Shown here in pieces: positions 46,655 through 55,367 of a DNA stretch of 64,000 nt. The stretch comes from an uncultured Chloroflexota bacterium. Its GTDB lineage: Bacteria > Chloroflexota > Limnocylindria > Limnocylindrales > CSP1-4. Under the pieces are notes generated by a model, which was not told where the DNA came from, did no database searches, and saw nothing but the letters and a program-made list of their open reading frames with translations. Every line of letters starts with the position of its first letter. The first letter of the stretch is position 1. The position numbers and the translations under genes are program-made. The stretch lies in NCBI GenBank assembly GCA_903822495.1, contig CAIJPD010000018.1, forward strand, positions 62,001 through 126,000. Reading direction: 5' to 3'.

Positions 46655-47554
46655 ATGGACCTCCACCTGGTCGATGCCACCTATGAGCTCTTCCGGGCGC
46701 ACTTCTCGCCGCGCCCCCCGGTCTACGGGCGAGACCGCGTGCTGCTGTCCGGCGTCTCGGGCCTGGTCGAGCAACTCCTGGTCCTCCTGCGCGACGAGGG
46801 CGCGACCCACGTCGGGTGCGCCACCGACCAGGTGATCCGGTCGTTCCGGAACGACCTGTACCCGGGCTACAAGACCGATGCGGGGGTGCCCCCCGAGCTC
46901 CTGGCGCAGTTCCCCGTCGCCGAGGAGGCGATCGAGGCCCTTGGGCTCGTGCTGTGGGCCATGGTCGAGTTCGAGGCCGACGACGCGATCGCCGCGGCGG
47001 CCGTCCGCTTCGCCGACCAGCCAGGGGTGGACCGGGTCGTGGTCTGCACGCCGGACAAGGACATGGCGCAGCTGGTTCGGGGCGGCAAGGTGGTCCTCTG
47101 GGATCGGCGGCGGCAGGTCGTCTACGACGACGAAGGCGTCCGGGCCAAGTGGGGCGTGCCCCCGGCCTCCATCCCCGACTGGCTCGCGCTGGTCGGCGAC
47201 GCCGCCGATGGCTTTCCCGGCCTCCCCGGCTGGGGCGCCAAGTCGGCGGCCGCCGTGCTGGCGATGTACGGCTCGCTGGAGGGGATCCCGGAGCGCCCCA
47301 CCGCGTGGGAGGTGCCCGGCCTGCGCGGCGCGGTCACCCTCTCGGCCACGCTGCGTCAACAGTGGGGCGACGCGCTGCTCTACCGCGACCTGGCGCGCCT
47401 CCGCACGGCGGCGGACGGCGTGCCCATCCCGCAGCCGACACCCGACGACCTGCGCTGGCGGGGGGCGCCGCGCGACCGTTGGGTGGCGTTCTGCGACCGC
47501 TGGGGGCTGGGTCGGCTCCGGGACCGGCCGCACCGCTGGCAGGACGAGGGCTAG
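46655..47554 (+). CDS. 5'-3' exonuclease (FEN/PolA N-terminal-like)
   Basis: MDLHLVDATYELFRAHF ... FRNDLYPGYKTD ... EFEADDAIAAAA ... VVCTPDKDMAQLV ... VGDAADGFPGLPGWGAKSAAAVLAMYGSLEGI. Confidence 0.9.
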   Translation: MDLHLVDATYELFRAHFSPRPPVYGRDRVLLSGVSGLVEQLLVLLRDEGATHVGCATDQVIRSFRNDLYPGYKTDAGVPPELLAQFPVAEEAIEALGLVLWAMVEFEADDAIAAAAVRFADQPGVDRVVVCTPDKDMAQLVRGGKVVLWDRRRQVVYDDEGVRAKWGVPPASIPDWLALVGDAADGFPGLPGWGAKSAAAVLAMYGSLEGIPERPTAWEVPGLRGAVTLSATLRQQWGDALLYRDLARLRTAADGVPIPQPTPDDLRWRGAPRDRWVAFCDRWGLGRLRDRPHRWQDEG

Positions 47555-48408
47555 CCGCGGTCTCCGCGGACCAGCGCCAGGAACTGCCCGTGGCCCGTGG
47601 GCGGCGCGGCGAGCACGCTGATGCTCCGGGTCGGGTGGCCAAGGTTGAACCACGGCCCGCCGGCCAGGTCCGTCACCGTGGCGCCGCCGGCCTCGGCGAT
47701 CAGCCCGGCCGCGGCGATGTCCCAGAGCGAGAGGCCGCCCTCCTGGACGAAGCCATCGAACCGGCCGTGGGCCACGTACGCGAGCGCCAGCGCCGCCGAG
47801 CCCATGTTCCGGACGGCGCGCACGGCCTTCATGACCGAGGCGCTCCTCCGGCCGGACGCCCGGCCGTTGAGCCAGAGAGACACCACGAAGTCATTCAGCG
47901 CGGGCTTGGCGGGCGTCCGGATCTCGCGGCCATTCAGGTGGGCAGGCCCGCCGGCGACCGCGGCGAACGTCTCTGCCCGGATTGGGTCATGGACCACGCC
48001 CAGGCTGGGGACGCCGTCGAGCACCATGGCGATGGACACGCAGAAGTACGGCACGCCGTTGGCGTAGTTGATGGTGCCGTCCAGGGGGTCGACGATCCAG
48101 AGACGGCCAACGCCCGAGGTGGCCTGGCCGCCGTGCCCGTCGTGCCCGCCGGTCTCCTCGGCCAGGATGGCGTCGCCCGGCCCGTGGGCGCGGATGGCGT
48201 CCAGGATCAGCGCTTCCGAGAGGTGGTCCACCTCCGTGACGACGTCCTTGGTGCCCTTGTAGTCCACGCGCTCCACGCGCTCGTAGCGCTCCGCAAGGAT
48301 GCGGCCCGCGCGCTCGGCCAGGTCGCTGGCGAAGGCGAGGTCGGCGGACAGGGTCGGCGAGGGACCGGCGTGGCTGGCTTGTTCGCTCTCGCTCACGGGG
48401 CCGAGCAT
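47551..48408 (-). CDS. inositol monophosphatase-family protein
   Basis: DVVTEVDHLSEALI ... ILAEETGG ... LWIVDPLDGTINYANGVPYFCVSIAM ... LSLWDIAAAGLIAEAGGATVTDLAG. Confidence 0.93.
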   Translation of the reverse strand: MLGPVSESEQASHAGPSPTLSADLAFASDLAERAGRILAERYERVERVDYKGTKDVVTEVDHLSEALILDAIRAHGPGDAILAEETGGHDGHGGQATSGVGRLWIVDPLDGTINYANGVPYFCVSIAMVLDGVPSLGVVHDPIRAETFAAVAGGPAHLNGREIRTPAKPALNDFVVSLWLNGRASGRRSASVMKAVRAVRNMGSAALALAYVAHGRFDGFVQEGGLSLWDIAAAGLIAEAGGATVTDLAGGPWFNLGHPTRSISVLAAPPTGHGQFLALVRGDRG

Positions 48409-48917
48409 TGGACGACGAGGAGCCGGGGCGTGCCGCCGAGCTGGGTGATCTGGCTGGTGAACGTCACGGTCTGGCCGGCGTCGATCCGGGGGGTCTCGGC
48501 ATAGCCGTTGGCGCCGCCGTAGCGCGCCACCGGATCGTTGAGCACGCATGTGGTCGCGCCCGCGCTGGTGCCCTGGTTGGTGACCATGAGGGTCACGGCC
48601 AGGCCGTCACCGGAGGCGGCGACCGTCACGAGATCACCCTTGAACGGCCCGACGCCGGCGAAGGCCATCCGGGCCACCACGGCCATGATCACAACGGCGA
48701 TCACGATCCCCAGGAGCGCGGTGCCGTGCACCTGCGACGACGCGGGATCGGCGAGGCCCAGGGGGTTGCACTCGTCGCACAGCCCGACGTCGATGGCGAC
48801 GGGGGCGCCGCACCGGACACAGCCGTGGAGCACGGGCGCGTCCTGGGCGTCAGGCGGGAGGGCGGCCTGGGCCGGGTCACCGGCGGGACTTGTCAGGGGC
48901 GCGGGGCTGCTTGTCAT
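48393..48917 (-). CDS. zinc-ribbon membrane protein of unknown function
   Basis: LHGCVRCGAPVAIDVGLCDECNP, one TM helix, beta-rich C-terminal domain. Start uncertain (48917 or 48995); 3' end overlaps the IMPase start. Confidence 0.65.
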   Translation of the reverse strand: MTSSPAPLTSPAGDPAQAALPPDAQDAPVLHGCVRCGAPVAIDVGLCDECNPLGLADPASSQVHGTALLGIVIAVVIMAVVARMAFAGVGPFKGDLVTVAASGDGLAVTLMVTNQGTSAGATTCVLNDPVARYGGANGYAETPRIDAGQTVTFTSQITQLGGTPRLLVVQCSAP

Positions 48918-49220
48918 CGGATCTCCAATGGTCGCACGAACGGCCGGAGGTGGTCCGGCGTTGCGTCCGTCTCCGACCGACGCCATTCTTGCCATACGAC
49001 CACCCGGCGAGCATTAGGTGAACCTCGGACCGGATCCGGCCCCTCCCGAGTGATCCGGGGGATCGAATTCATCCCGGGCCACGCTCACGCCGGCATGATT
49101 CCTCTCCCGTCCCGTCGTCCAGCGGTCGAGCATGTCGCCTTACGACCGTGGGGCGGTCATTTGGGAGAAACGGATCCCTGGGGCGCTCAGGCCGTGAACG
49201 CCACTCGACGACGACTCTGA

Positions 49221-50453
49221 TCAGCTCGGCCCGTAGGTCCCCGCCTTCGCCGTCTCGAACGCATCGGCCAGGAGTCGAAGGCCCACTTCGAAGGACGTCT
49301 GGCCGTCGATTCTCAGGCCAATGCCGTAGATCGAGTCGCGGCCGAAGCCCGAGCCATACGCCCAATGGTCGTGCGGAAGCCGGTACTCGACCCGGACCTC
49401 GCCGGGCCGAGGGCGGACATAGGCCAGGGTCTGCCCACCCAAGGTGATCCGGAAGTAGGTCGGCGTTGCACCTGCGTGCGGTACGAGCTCGACTGGCAGT
49501 CGTGTCGCCTGTTCCGCCAGGGCGCGCGCGATCGACTCGACCAGGGCTGTGCCGCTCCGTGATCGAATGACGTCAAGCACCGGGGCGGGCACGGGCCTCG
49601 GATCCCCCAGGGCGACACCCCGGCGGAGATCAACGAGCGCGTCCACGTCGGCAGCGGTGCGGGGCATCAGGATCACGCCATCGGCGCCGGCGACCAGCCA
49701 GCGGGCCAGCTCCTGCGTGGGATTGGCCGCCCAGGGCGTGCCGACGACGTTGTCGCGGCCGGCGCGGCCTTCGGGCATGCCGACGAGGACCTCCTGCGTG
49801 GCGCGGTCGCGGCCGGCGGCGGCCAGGGCGTCCAGGTAGGCCGGGAGCAGGCGTTCGAAGGAGGTCGAAGCCGCCGCCCAGCCATCGGCCGCGCGGGCGG
49901 CGAGTCGGACGCCGGCGGGTGACTGCGCGCCGACGAGGATGGGCGGCACTGGGCGGGGCGCGGGCAGCTGCCGCGCGTCGCGGAGCGAGGCGACCGCCCC
50001 GGCCTCGCCGGTCACCACCTCCCCGGACCACAGGGCGCGGATCGCGGCGATGGACTCCTCGAGCAGGACGGCGCGCTCCCCCGCCGGCGGGAACGGAATC
50101 CCCAGCGCCGCGTGTTCGCCCGGAAACCCGCCGATCCCCATCCCCAGCACCAGCCGCCCGCCGGCGATCCCCTGGACCGTGGCCGCCGCCTTGGCGACGA
50201 GCGCCGGGTGGCGCTTGGTGACGTCGAGGACCAGGCTGCCCACCCGGACTCGCGACGTGCGCGCCGCGACCGCCGCGAGCATGGTCCAGGCCTCCAGCAC
50301 CGGGAGCGTTCCGTCGCCGCGCGGCATCAGGTGGTCCCAGCACCAGATCCCGTCGTAGCCGGCCGCCTCCAGGCGGACCGCTGCGTCCAGGAACCAGCCC
50401 GCGTCGGCGCCGATCGTGGGCAGGCAGACGCCGATCGGCAGCCGGCCGGCCAT
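49221..50453 (-). CDS. LLM-class flavin-dependent oxidoreductase with ~100-aa C-terminal extension
   Basis: GYDGIWCWDHLMPRGDGTLPVLEAWTMLAAVAARTSRVRVGSLVLDVTKRHPALVAKAAATVQGIAGGRLVLGMGIG; extra C-terminal segment after VLDVIRSR. Confidence 0.85.
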   Translation of the reverse strand: MAGRLPIGVCLPTIGADAGWFLDAAVRLEAAGYDGIWCWDHLMPRGDGTLPVLEAWTMLAAVAARTSRVRVGSLVLDVTKRHPALVAKAAATVQGIAGGRLVLGMGIGGFPGEHAALGIPFPPAGERAVLLEESIAAIRALWSGEVVTGEAGAVASLRDARQLPAPRPVPPILVGAQSPAGVRLAARAADGWAAASTSFERLLPAYLDALAAAGRDRATQEVLVGMPEGRAGRDNVVGTPWAANPTQELARWLVAGADGVILMPRTAADVDALVDLRRGVALGDPRPVPAPVLDVIRSRSGTALVESIARALAEQATRLPVELVPHAGATPTYFRITLGGQTLAYVRPRPGEVRVEYRLPHDHWAYGSGFGRDSIYGIGLRIDGQTSFEVGLRLLADAFETAKAGTYGPS

Positions 50454-50462
50454 GGGCGGCCC

Positions 50463-51317
50463 CTAGAGCCCCGTCTCGAAGATGCGGATGTCCTCCGGCG
50501 TGGCCGTCCCGCCGTCGCCCCGGGTGAAGGCCAGGGCGTCCCGGGTCCCCAGCGCGTCCAGGTCCGCCGGGAAGCGGGCGATCATCCCCAGGACCACCGT
50601 CCGGATCCGCGCCGAGTTCTTCTCGAAGACCTCGATGACGCTGTGGGCGTTGACCGCCTCGGTCCCCTCGATGACCCCGGCGTCGTAGTCCGTGATCAGC
50701 GAGATGTTGACCACCGCCATGCCCAGCTCCCGGCACAGGTAGGCCTCGGGGTACTGGGTCATGTTGATGACCTCCCAGCCCGCCGACGAGAACCAGCGCG
50801 ATTCCGCCTTGGTGGAGAAGCGCGGGCCCTGGATGACCACCACGGTCCCAGCCCGGTGAAGGGTGATCCCCTGCTCCTCGATCACCTGGGCGGCGATCTC
50901 GCGGAGCGTGGGGTCGTAGATCTCCGCCGAGGAGACGTGCGAGACGATCGGCCCGTCGAAGAAGGTGTCCGCCCGGCCGTTGGTGCGATCCACGAACTGG
51001 TCGCAGGTGACGAAGTCGCCGGGCTTGACGTGGGCCTGGAGGGAGCCAGCGGCGCACGGCGAGATGATCGCCTTGACGCCCAGGGCCTTCATGCCCCACA
51101 CGTTGGCGCGGTAGTTGACCTTGTGGGGCGGCAGCGTGTGGCGGCGCCCGTGGCGGGGCAGGAAGGCAACGCGCCGGCCCGCGACCGTGGCCAGGAAGTA
51201 GCTGTCCGAGGGCGCCCCGTATGGGGTGTCCACCTTGACTTCACGCACCTCGTCGAGGAGGGAATAGAAGCCCGACCCCCCGAACACCCCAATCTCCGCG
51301 TGATCCGCCACCGACAT
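50463..51317 (-). CDS. mtnP: S-methyl-5'-thioadenosine phosphorylase
   Basis: IGVFGGSGFYSLL ... FLPRHGRRHTLPPHKVNYRANVWGMKALGVKAIISPCAAGSL ... VINMTQYPEAYLCRELGMAVVNISLITDYDAG. Confidence 0.95.
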   Translation of the reverse strand: MSVADHAEIGVFGGSGFYSLLDEVREVKVDTPYGAPSDSYFLATVAGRRVAFLPRHGRRHTLPPHKVNYRANVWGMKALGVKAIISPCAAGSLQAHVKPGDFVTCDQFVDRTNGRADTFFDGPIVSHVSSAEIYDPTLREIAAQVIEEQGITLHRAGTVVVIQGPRFSTKAESRWFSSAGWEVINMTQYPEAYLCRELGMAVVNISLITDYDAGVIEGTEAVNAHSVIEVFEKNSARIRTVVLGMIARFPADLDALGTRDALAFTRGDGGTATPEDIRIFETGL

Positions 51318-51395
51318 CTCCCCTGTGCTTCCGAGCGCGGTCGTCGCGGCGCTCGGCCCGATTCTAGCCCGCGCGCCGGGGCGTACCATCCGGAC

Positions 51396-51851
51396 ATGAG
51401 CGACACCACCCGGGAGGCCGCCGCGCCGGCCGTCCTGTCCGAGCCGGTCCGCCGATTCCTGGCGGCCCCGCACACCGCCGCCGTCGCCACCATCGGTGCC
51501 GACGGCGCCCCGCACCAGACCTTTGTCTGGTACGCGCTGGAGCCCGACGGCGCCATCCTGCTCAACTCCCTGGTGGGCCGCCGCTGGCCCGCGGAGCTCC
51601 AGCGGGACGGCCGCGCCGCCCTGGCCATCGCCAACGTGGCCAACCAGCTCAGCTGGGTCGGCATCAGCGCCGAGGTCGTCTCGGTGGACCATGACCGGGA
51701 GCGGGCCCTGGCGGACATCCTCGCGCTCGCCCACCGCTACCAGGAGCATCCGACGGAGGAGTACCTCGACGGCTTCCGGAGCCAGCTCCGGATCACGTTT
51801 CGCCTCCGGATCACCCGCCTCCACGATCACCTGCGGGCGCCCGACCTGTGA
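51396..51851 (+). CDS. PPOX-class (likely F420-dependent) flavin/deazaflavin oxidoreductase
   Basis: 151 aa; RRFLAAPHTAAVATIGADGAPHQTFVWYALEPDGAILLNSLVGRRWPAELQRDGRAALAI; next to cofD. Confidence 0.87.
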   Translation: MSDTTREAAAPAVLSEPVRRFLAAPHTAAVATIGADGAPHQTFVWYALEPDGAILLNSLVGRRWPAELQRDGRAALAIANVANQLSWVGISAEVVSVDHDRERALADILALAHRYQEHPTEEYLDGFRSQLRITFRLRITRLHDHLRAPDL

Positions 51852-52792
51852 CCGCCGCGGGGCGCGTCGTCGCCCTGGCCGGCGGAGTCGGCGGCTCGAA
51901 GCTCGCAGACGGCCTGCAGGTGCTCCTTGGGGACCGGCTGACCGTCATCGTCAACACCGCGGACGACACGGAGCGCCACGGCCTCCTGGTCTCGCCCGAC
52001 CACGACACGGTCATGTACACCCTGGCAGGGCTCGCCAACGAGGAGCAGGGCTGGGGCCTGCGTGGCGAGACGTGGGCCACGTCCGCCATGCTCGAGCGGC
52101 TGGGCGAGGAGACGTGGTTCCGCCTGGGGGACCAGGACCTTGGGGTCCATATCGCCCGCACGCGCCTGCTGCGCGCCGGCGGGCGACCCACGACGGTCGC
52201 GCTCCATCTCCAGCGCTCGCTGGGCGTGACGGCCACCATCCTGCCCATGACCGATGCGTCGGTGCGGACCAGGGTGCGCACCGACCACGGCTGGCTGGAC
52301 TTCCAGGAGTACTTCGTCCATCGCCACCAGGAGCCAGTCGTCCTCGAGCTGGAGCTGGCAGGCATTGGGACGGCCCACGCGACGCCGGAGGTGCTCGCCG
52401 CGCTGGACGGGGCGGACCTGATCGTCATCGGGCCATCCAACCCGCTCGTCTCGATCGGGCCGATCCTGGCCGTCGGCGGGATGCGTGAGGCCATCGCCCG
52501 GGCCCGGGCACGCGGCGTCACGGTGGTGGCCGTCTCCGGGATCATCGGCGGCAAGGCGGTCCGCGGACCGGCGGACCGGATGCTCACCTCGCTGGGGCAC
52601 GACCCGTCGGCGCTGGGCGTCGCGCGCCTGTACGGCGACGTCGCCTCGGTGTTCGTGCTCGATCGCGTCGACGAGGCGCTGGCGAGCGCCGTCGCGTCGC
52701 TCGGCCTCCGGCCCGTGATCCTCGACACGCTGATGGCCGATCGAGCGGGTCGCTCCCGGTTGGCCGGCGAAGTCCTGGCCGCGGTCGGCTAG
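51848..52792 (+). CDS. cofD: 2-phospho-L-lactate transferase
   Basis: VVALAGGVGGSKLADGLQVLLGDRLTVIVNTADDTERHGLLVSPDHDTVMYTLAGLAN. Confidence 0.95.
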   Translation: MTAAGRVVALAGGVGGSKLADGLQVLLGDRLTVIVNTADDTERHGLLVSPDHDTVMYTLAGLANEEQGWGLRGETWATSAMLERLGEETWFRLGDQDLGVHIARTRLLRAGGRPTTVALHLQRSLGVTATILPMTDASVRTRVRTDHGWLDFQEYFVHRHQEPVVLELELAGIGTAHATPEVLAALDGADLIVIGPSNPLVSIGPILAVGGMREAIARARARGVTVVAVSGIIGGKAVRGPADRMLTSLGHDPSALGVARLYGDVASVFVLDRVDEALASAVASLGLRPVILDTLMADRAGRSRLAGEVLAAVG

Positions 52793-52802
52793 GATCCCAC
52801 CC

Positions 52803-54269
52803 ATGGCAGAGCACGCAGCCGGCAGCAGGGGCCGGGCAGACACGTGGGTGGTCGTGCCCCTGCGCGGCCTGGAGGCCGCCAAGTCACGGCTGGGCGGTCA
52901 GCTCGATGCGGAGGAACGGCTCGACCTGGTCACGGGGCTGCTGGAACGCACCCTGGCTGCGGCGACCGGCTGCGGCGGGGTGGACCGCGTGCTCCTGGTC
53001 AGCCCGGATCTGGCCGCGCTGGAGCTGGGTGCCAGCATCGGCGTCGAGACGCTCCGGGAGCCCGGCCGCGGCCTCAATGCGGCCCTGCGCGCCGCCCGTG
53101 ATCATGCCGTCGCGCATGGCGCGACCACCCTCCTGGTGCTCCCTGCCGACCTGCCGCGCGTCAGCCCGGAGGCCATCGGCCACGTCATCGCCGCAGCAGA
53201 CACGCTCCGCGACGGAACCCGTCACGTGGTGGCGATGGTCCCGGACCGCCACGGCGGCGGCACCAACGCCCTGCTGCTGAGCCCGCCGGACACCATCCCG
53301 TTCACCTTCGGGCCCGGCAGCTCCATCGCCCATCGCGCGGCGGCGATCGCGGCGGGCGCCGCGCTCGTGGAGCTCGACGGGGAGCTCACCCTGGATGTGG
53401 ACACTCCGGATGACCTGCTCCTCGCCGAGGTCGCGCTCTCGCCGGCGGAGCACGTGGACTCCCGGCACCACGGGACGGTCATCCCCCTGGCCCGGTCGCC
53501 CTCGCCGTCCCGCGTGGAGATCGTGGCGCTCGACGGCATCCCGGAGATCCGGCCGGGCGACGACCTCGCCGCGCTGATCATCGCGGCGTTGCAGGGCACC
53601 CCGGGGCTCCTCCCGCTGCGCGACGACGACGTCCTGGTGGTGACCCAGAAGGTGGTCTCCAAGGCCGAGGGCGCGATGGTGGACCTGACCATGGTGCAGC
53701 CCCGTGCGGAGGCCACCGAGTACGCGGCCCGCTGGGACCGCGACGCCCGGCAGGTCGAGGTCGTGCTGCGCGAGGCGGTTCGCGTCGTCCGCATGGCCAA
53801 CGGCGTGATCATCACCGAGACGCCCCACGGCTTCGTGTGCGCCAACGGCGGCATCGACGCGTCGAACCTGGGCCCCGGCTCGGGCAGCGTCGTCACGCTG
53901 CTCCCCGTGGACGCGGATGCATCCGCGCGCGGGATCCGGACCGCCGTCCGCGAGCGCCTGGGCCGGGACGTGCCGGTGATCGTGTCCGACTCGTTCGGCC
54001 GACCCTGGCGGTGGGGCATCGTGGACGTGGCCATCGGCGTCTCCGGCCTGGAGCCGCTGGAGGACCTGCGCGGGTTCCCGGACCACGACGGCCGCGTCAT
54101 GCGCTCCACGGTCCGCGCCGTCGCCGACGAGCTGGCCTCCGCGGCGGAGCTGGCGCTGGGCAAGTCGGCCGGCCGCCCGGTCGCGGTCATCCGGGGGGCG
54201 ACGTTCGCCCGCGGCGAGACCGCCATCCGGGACGCGCTGATCCCGGGGGAGATGGACCTCTTCCGCTGA
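52803..54269 (+). CDS. fusion: CofC/FbiD-type guanylyltransferase + CofE-type F420-0:gamma-glutamyl ligase
   Basis: N-half WVVVPLRGLEAAKSRLGGQLDAEERLDLVTGLLERTL ... LVLPADLPRVSPEAI ... ELDGELTLDVDTPDDLLLAE; C-half EIRPGDDLAALII ... DDDVLVVTQKVVSKAEGAMVDL ... IITETPHGFVCANGGIDASNLGPGSGSVVTLLP ... IVSDSFGRPWRWGIVDVAIGVSGLEPLEDLRG; one ORF. Confidence 0.95.
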   Translation: MAEHAAGSRGRADTWVVVPLRGLEAAKSRLGGQLDAEERLDLVTGLLERTLAAATGCGGVDRVLLVSPDLAALELGASIGVETLREPGRGLNAALRAARDHAVAHGATTLLVLPADLPRVSPEAIGHVIAAADTLRDGTRHVVAMVPDRHGGGTNALLLSPPDTIPFTFGPGSSIAHRAAAIAAGAALVELDGELTLDVDTPDDLLLAEVALSPAEHVDSRHHGTVIPLARSPSPSRVEIVALDGIPEIRPGDDLAALIIAALQGTPGLLPLRDDDVLVVTQKVVSKAEGAMVDLTMVQPRAEATEYAARWDRDARQVEVVLREAVRVVRMANGVIITETPHGFVCANGGIDASNLGPGSGSVVTLLPVDADASARGIRTAVRERLGRDVPVIVSDSFGRPWRWGIVDVAIGVSGLEPLEDLRGFPDHDGRVMRSTVRAVADELASAAELALGKSAGRPVAVIRGATFARGETAIRDALIPGEMDLFR

Positions 54270-54359
54270 GGCGCGGGCGGCGCCAACCGCCGCCCAACCG
54301 ACGCACGTCGGACCGAGAATGGGTAGCCTGATGGCCTCGCCCTGCAGCACGGATCGGTG

Positions 54360-55256
54360 ATGAAGCTCGGACTCCAGATCCCTCGGTTCACCTGGCCCGG
54401 CGGCGACGCCGCGATCGCCCCCGAGCTGGCCCGGATCGTCCGGACCGCGGAGGACGTCGGCTTCGATTCCGTCTGGGTGATGGACCACTTCTTCCAGCTG
54501 CGTGGCGTCGGCGCGGTGGAGGAGCCCATGCTCGAGGGCTGGACCACCCTGGGATGGATGGCCGCGCTGACCACCCGCCTGGAGCTGGGGCTGATGGTGG
54601 GCGGCATCCACTATCGCCAGGCCCCGCTCTGGGTGAAGGCGGCGACCACCCTCGACGTGCTGTCCGGCGGACGCGCCTGGCTGGGCATCGGCGCGGCCTG
54701 GAACCAGGAGGAGTCGGAGGGTCTGGGCTTCCCGTTCCCCAGCCTGGGCGAGCGCTTCGAGCAGCTGGAGGAGACCCTGGCCTACGCCCACCAGATGTGG
54801 TCGGGCGAGCACGGGACCAACGGACCCTTCGAAGGCCGCCACATCCACGCGACGCGCCTGCTCAACGCACCCCAGTCGATCCGCCGGCCCAGGCCGCCGA
54901 TCATGATCGGCGGGGGTGGCGAGCGAAAGACCCTCCGCCTGGTCGCCCAGTACGGGGATGCCTGCAACATCTTCGGGACGCCCGAGAAGCTGCAGCAGAA
55001 GTACGCGGTGCTGCGCGAGCACTGCGAGCGACTGGGCCGCCCGTACGACGAGATCGAGCGGAGCACGCTCCAGACCGTCCGCCTTCACCCCAACGAACAG
55101 GGTCCGGTAGAGACGCCGGCGCAGACGGTGGACCGCTTCGGCGTGCTGGCGGACGCCGGCGCCCAGACGATCATCTTCAACGTCCGCGACGTCTGGCGAC
55201 CGGGCGCCCTGGAGATCATCGGGAGCGAGATCCTCCCCCACCTCCGGGCGCTGTAG
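54360..55256 (+). CDS. LLM-class F420-dependent oxidoreductase
   Basis: KLGLQIPRFTWPGGDAAIAPELARIVRTAEDVGFDSVWVMDHFFQL ... RPPIMIGGGGERKTLRLVAQYGDACNIFG. Confidence 0.9.
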   Translation: MKLGLQIPRFTWPGGDAAIAPELARIVRTAEDVGFDSVWVMDHFFQLRGVGAVEEPMLEGWTTLGWMAALTTRLELGLMVGGIHYRQAPLWVKAATTLDVLSGGRAWLGIGAAWNQEESEGLGFPFPSLGERFEQLEETLAYAHQMWSGEHGTNGPFEGRHIHATRLLNAPQSIRRPRPPIMIGGGGERKTLRLVAQYGDACNIFGTPEKLQQKYAVLREHCERLGRPYDEIERSTLQTVRLHPNEQGPVETPAQTVDRFGVLADAGAQTIIFNVRDVWRPGALEIIGSEILPHLRAL

Positions 55257-55278
55257 GCGGCGCGCTGGGTCCGTCGGC

Positions 55279-55295
55279 ATACCCCCGGGGGGTAT
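55279..55295. promoter_or_regulatory. CsoR/CstR-family-like operator upstream of trxB
   Basis: ATACCCCC-G-GGGGGTAT: perfect 8-bp inverted repeat with 1-nt centre, over the expected -35 of TACGAT (55310-55315). Confidence 0.6.
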
Positions 55296-55367
55296 ACAAC
55301 CAGCCGTGATACGATGGCTTTTGACCGGACCGCCCATCCCTCCCGACCCACTGGGGCCCACGACCGA

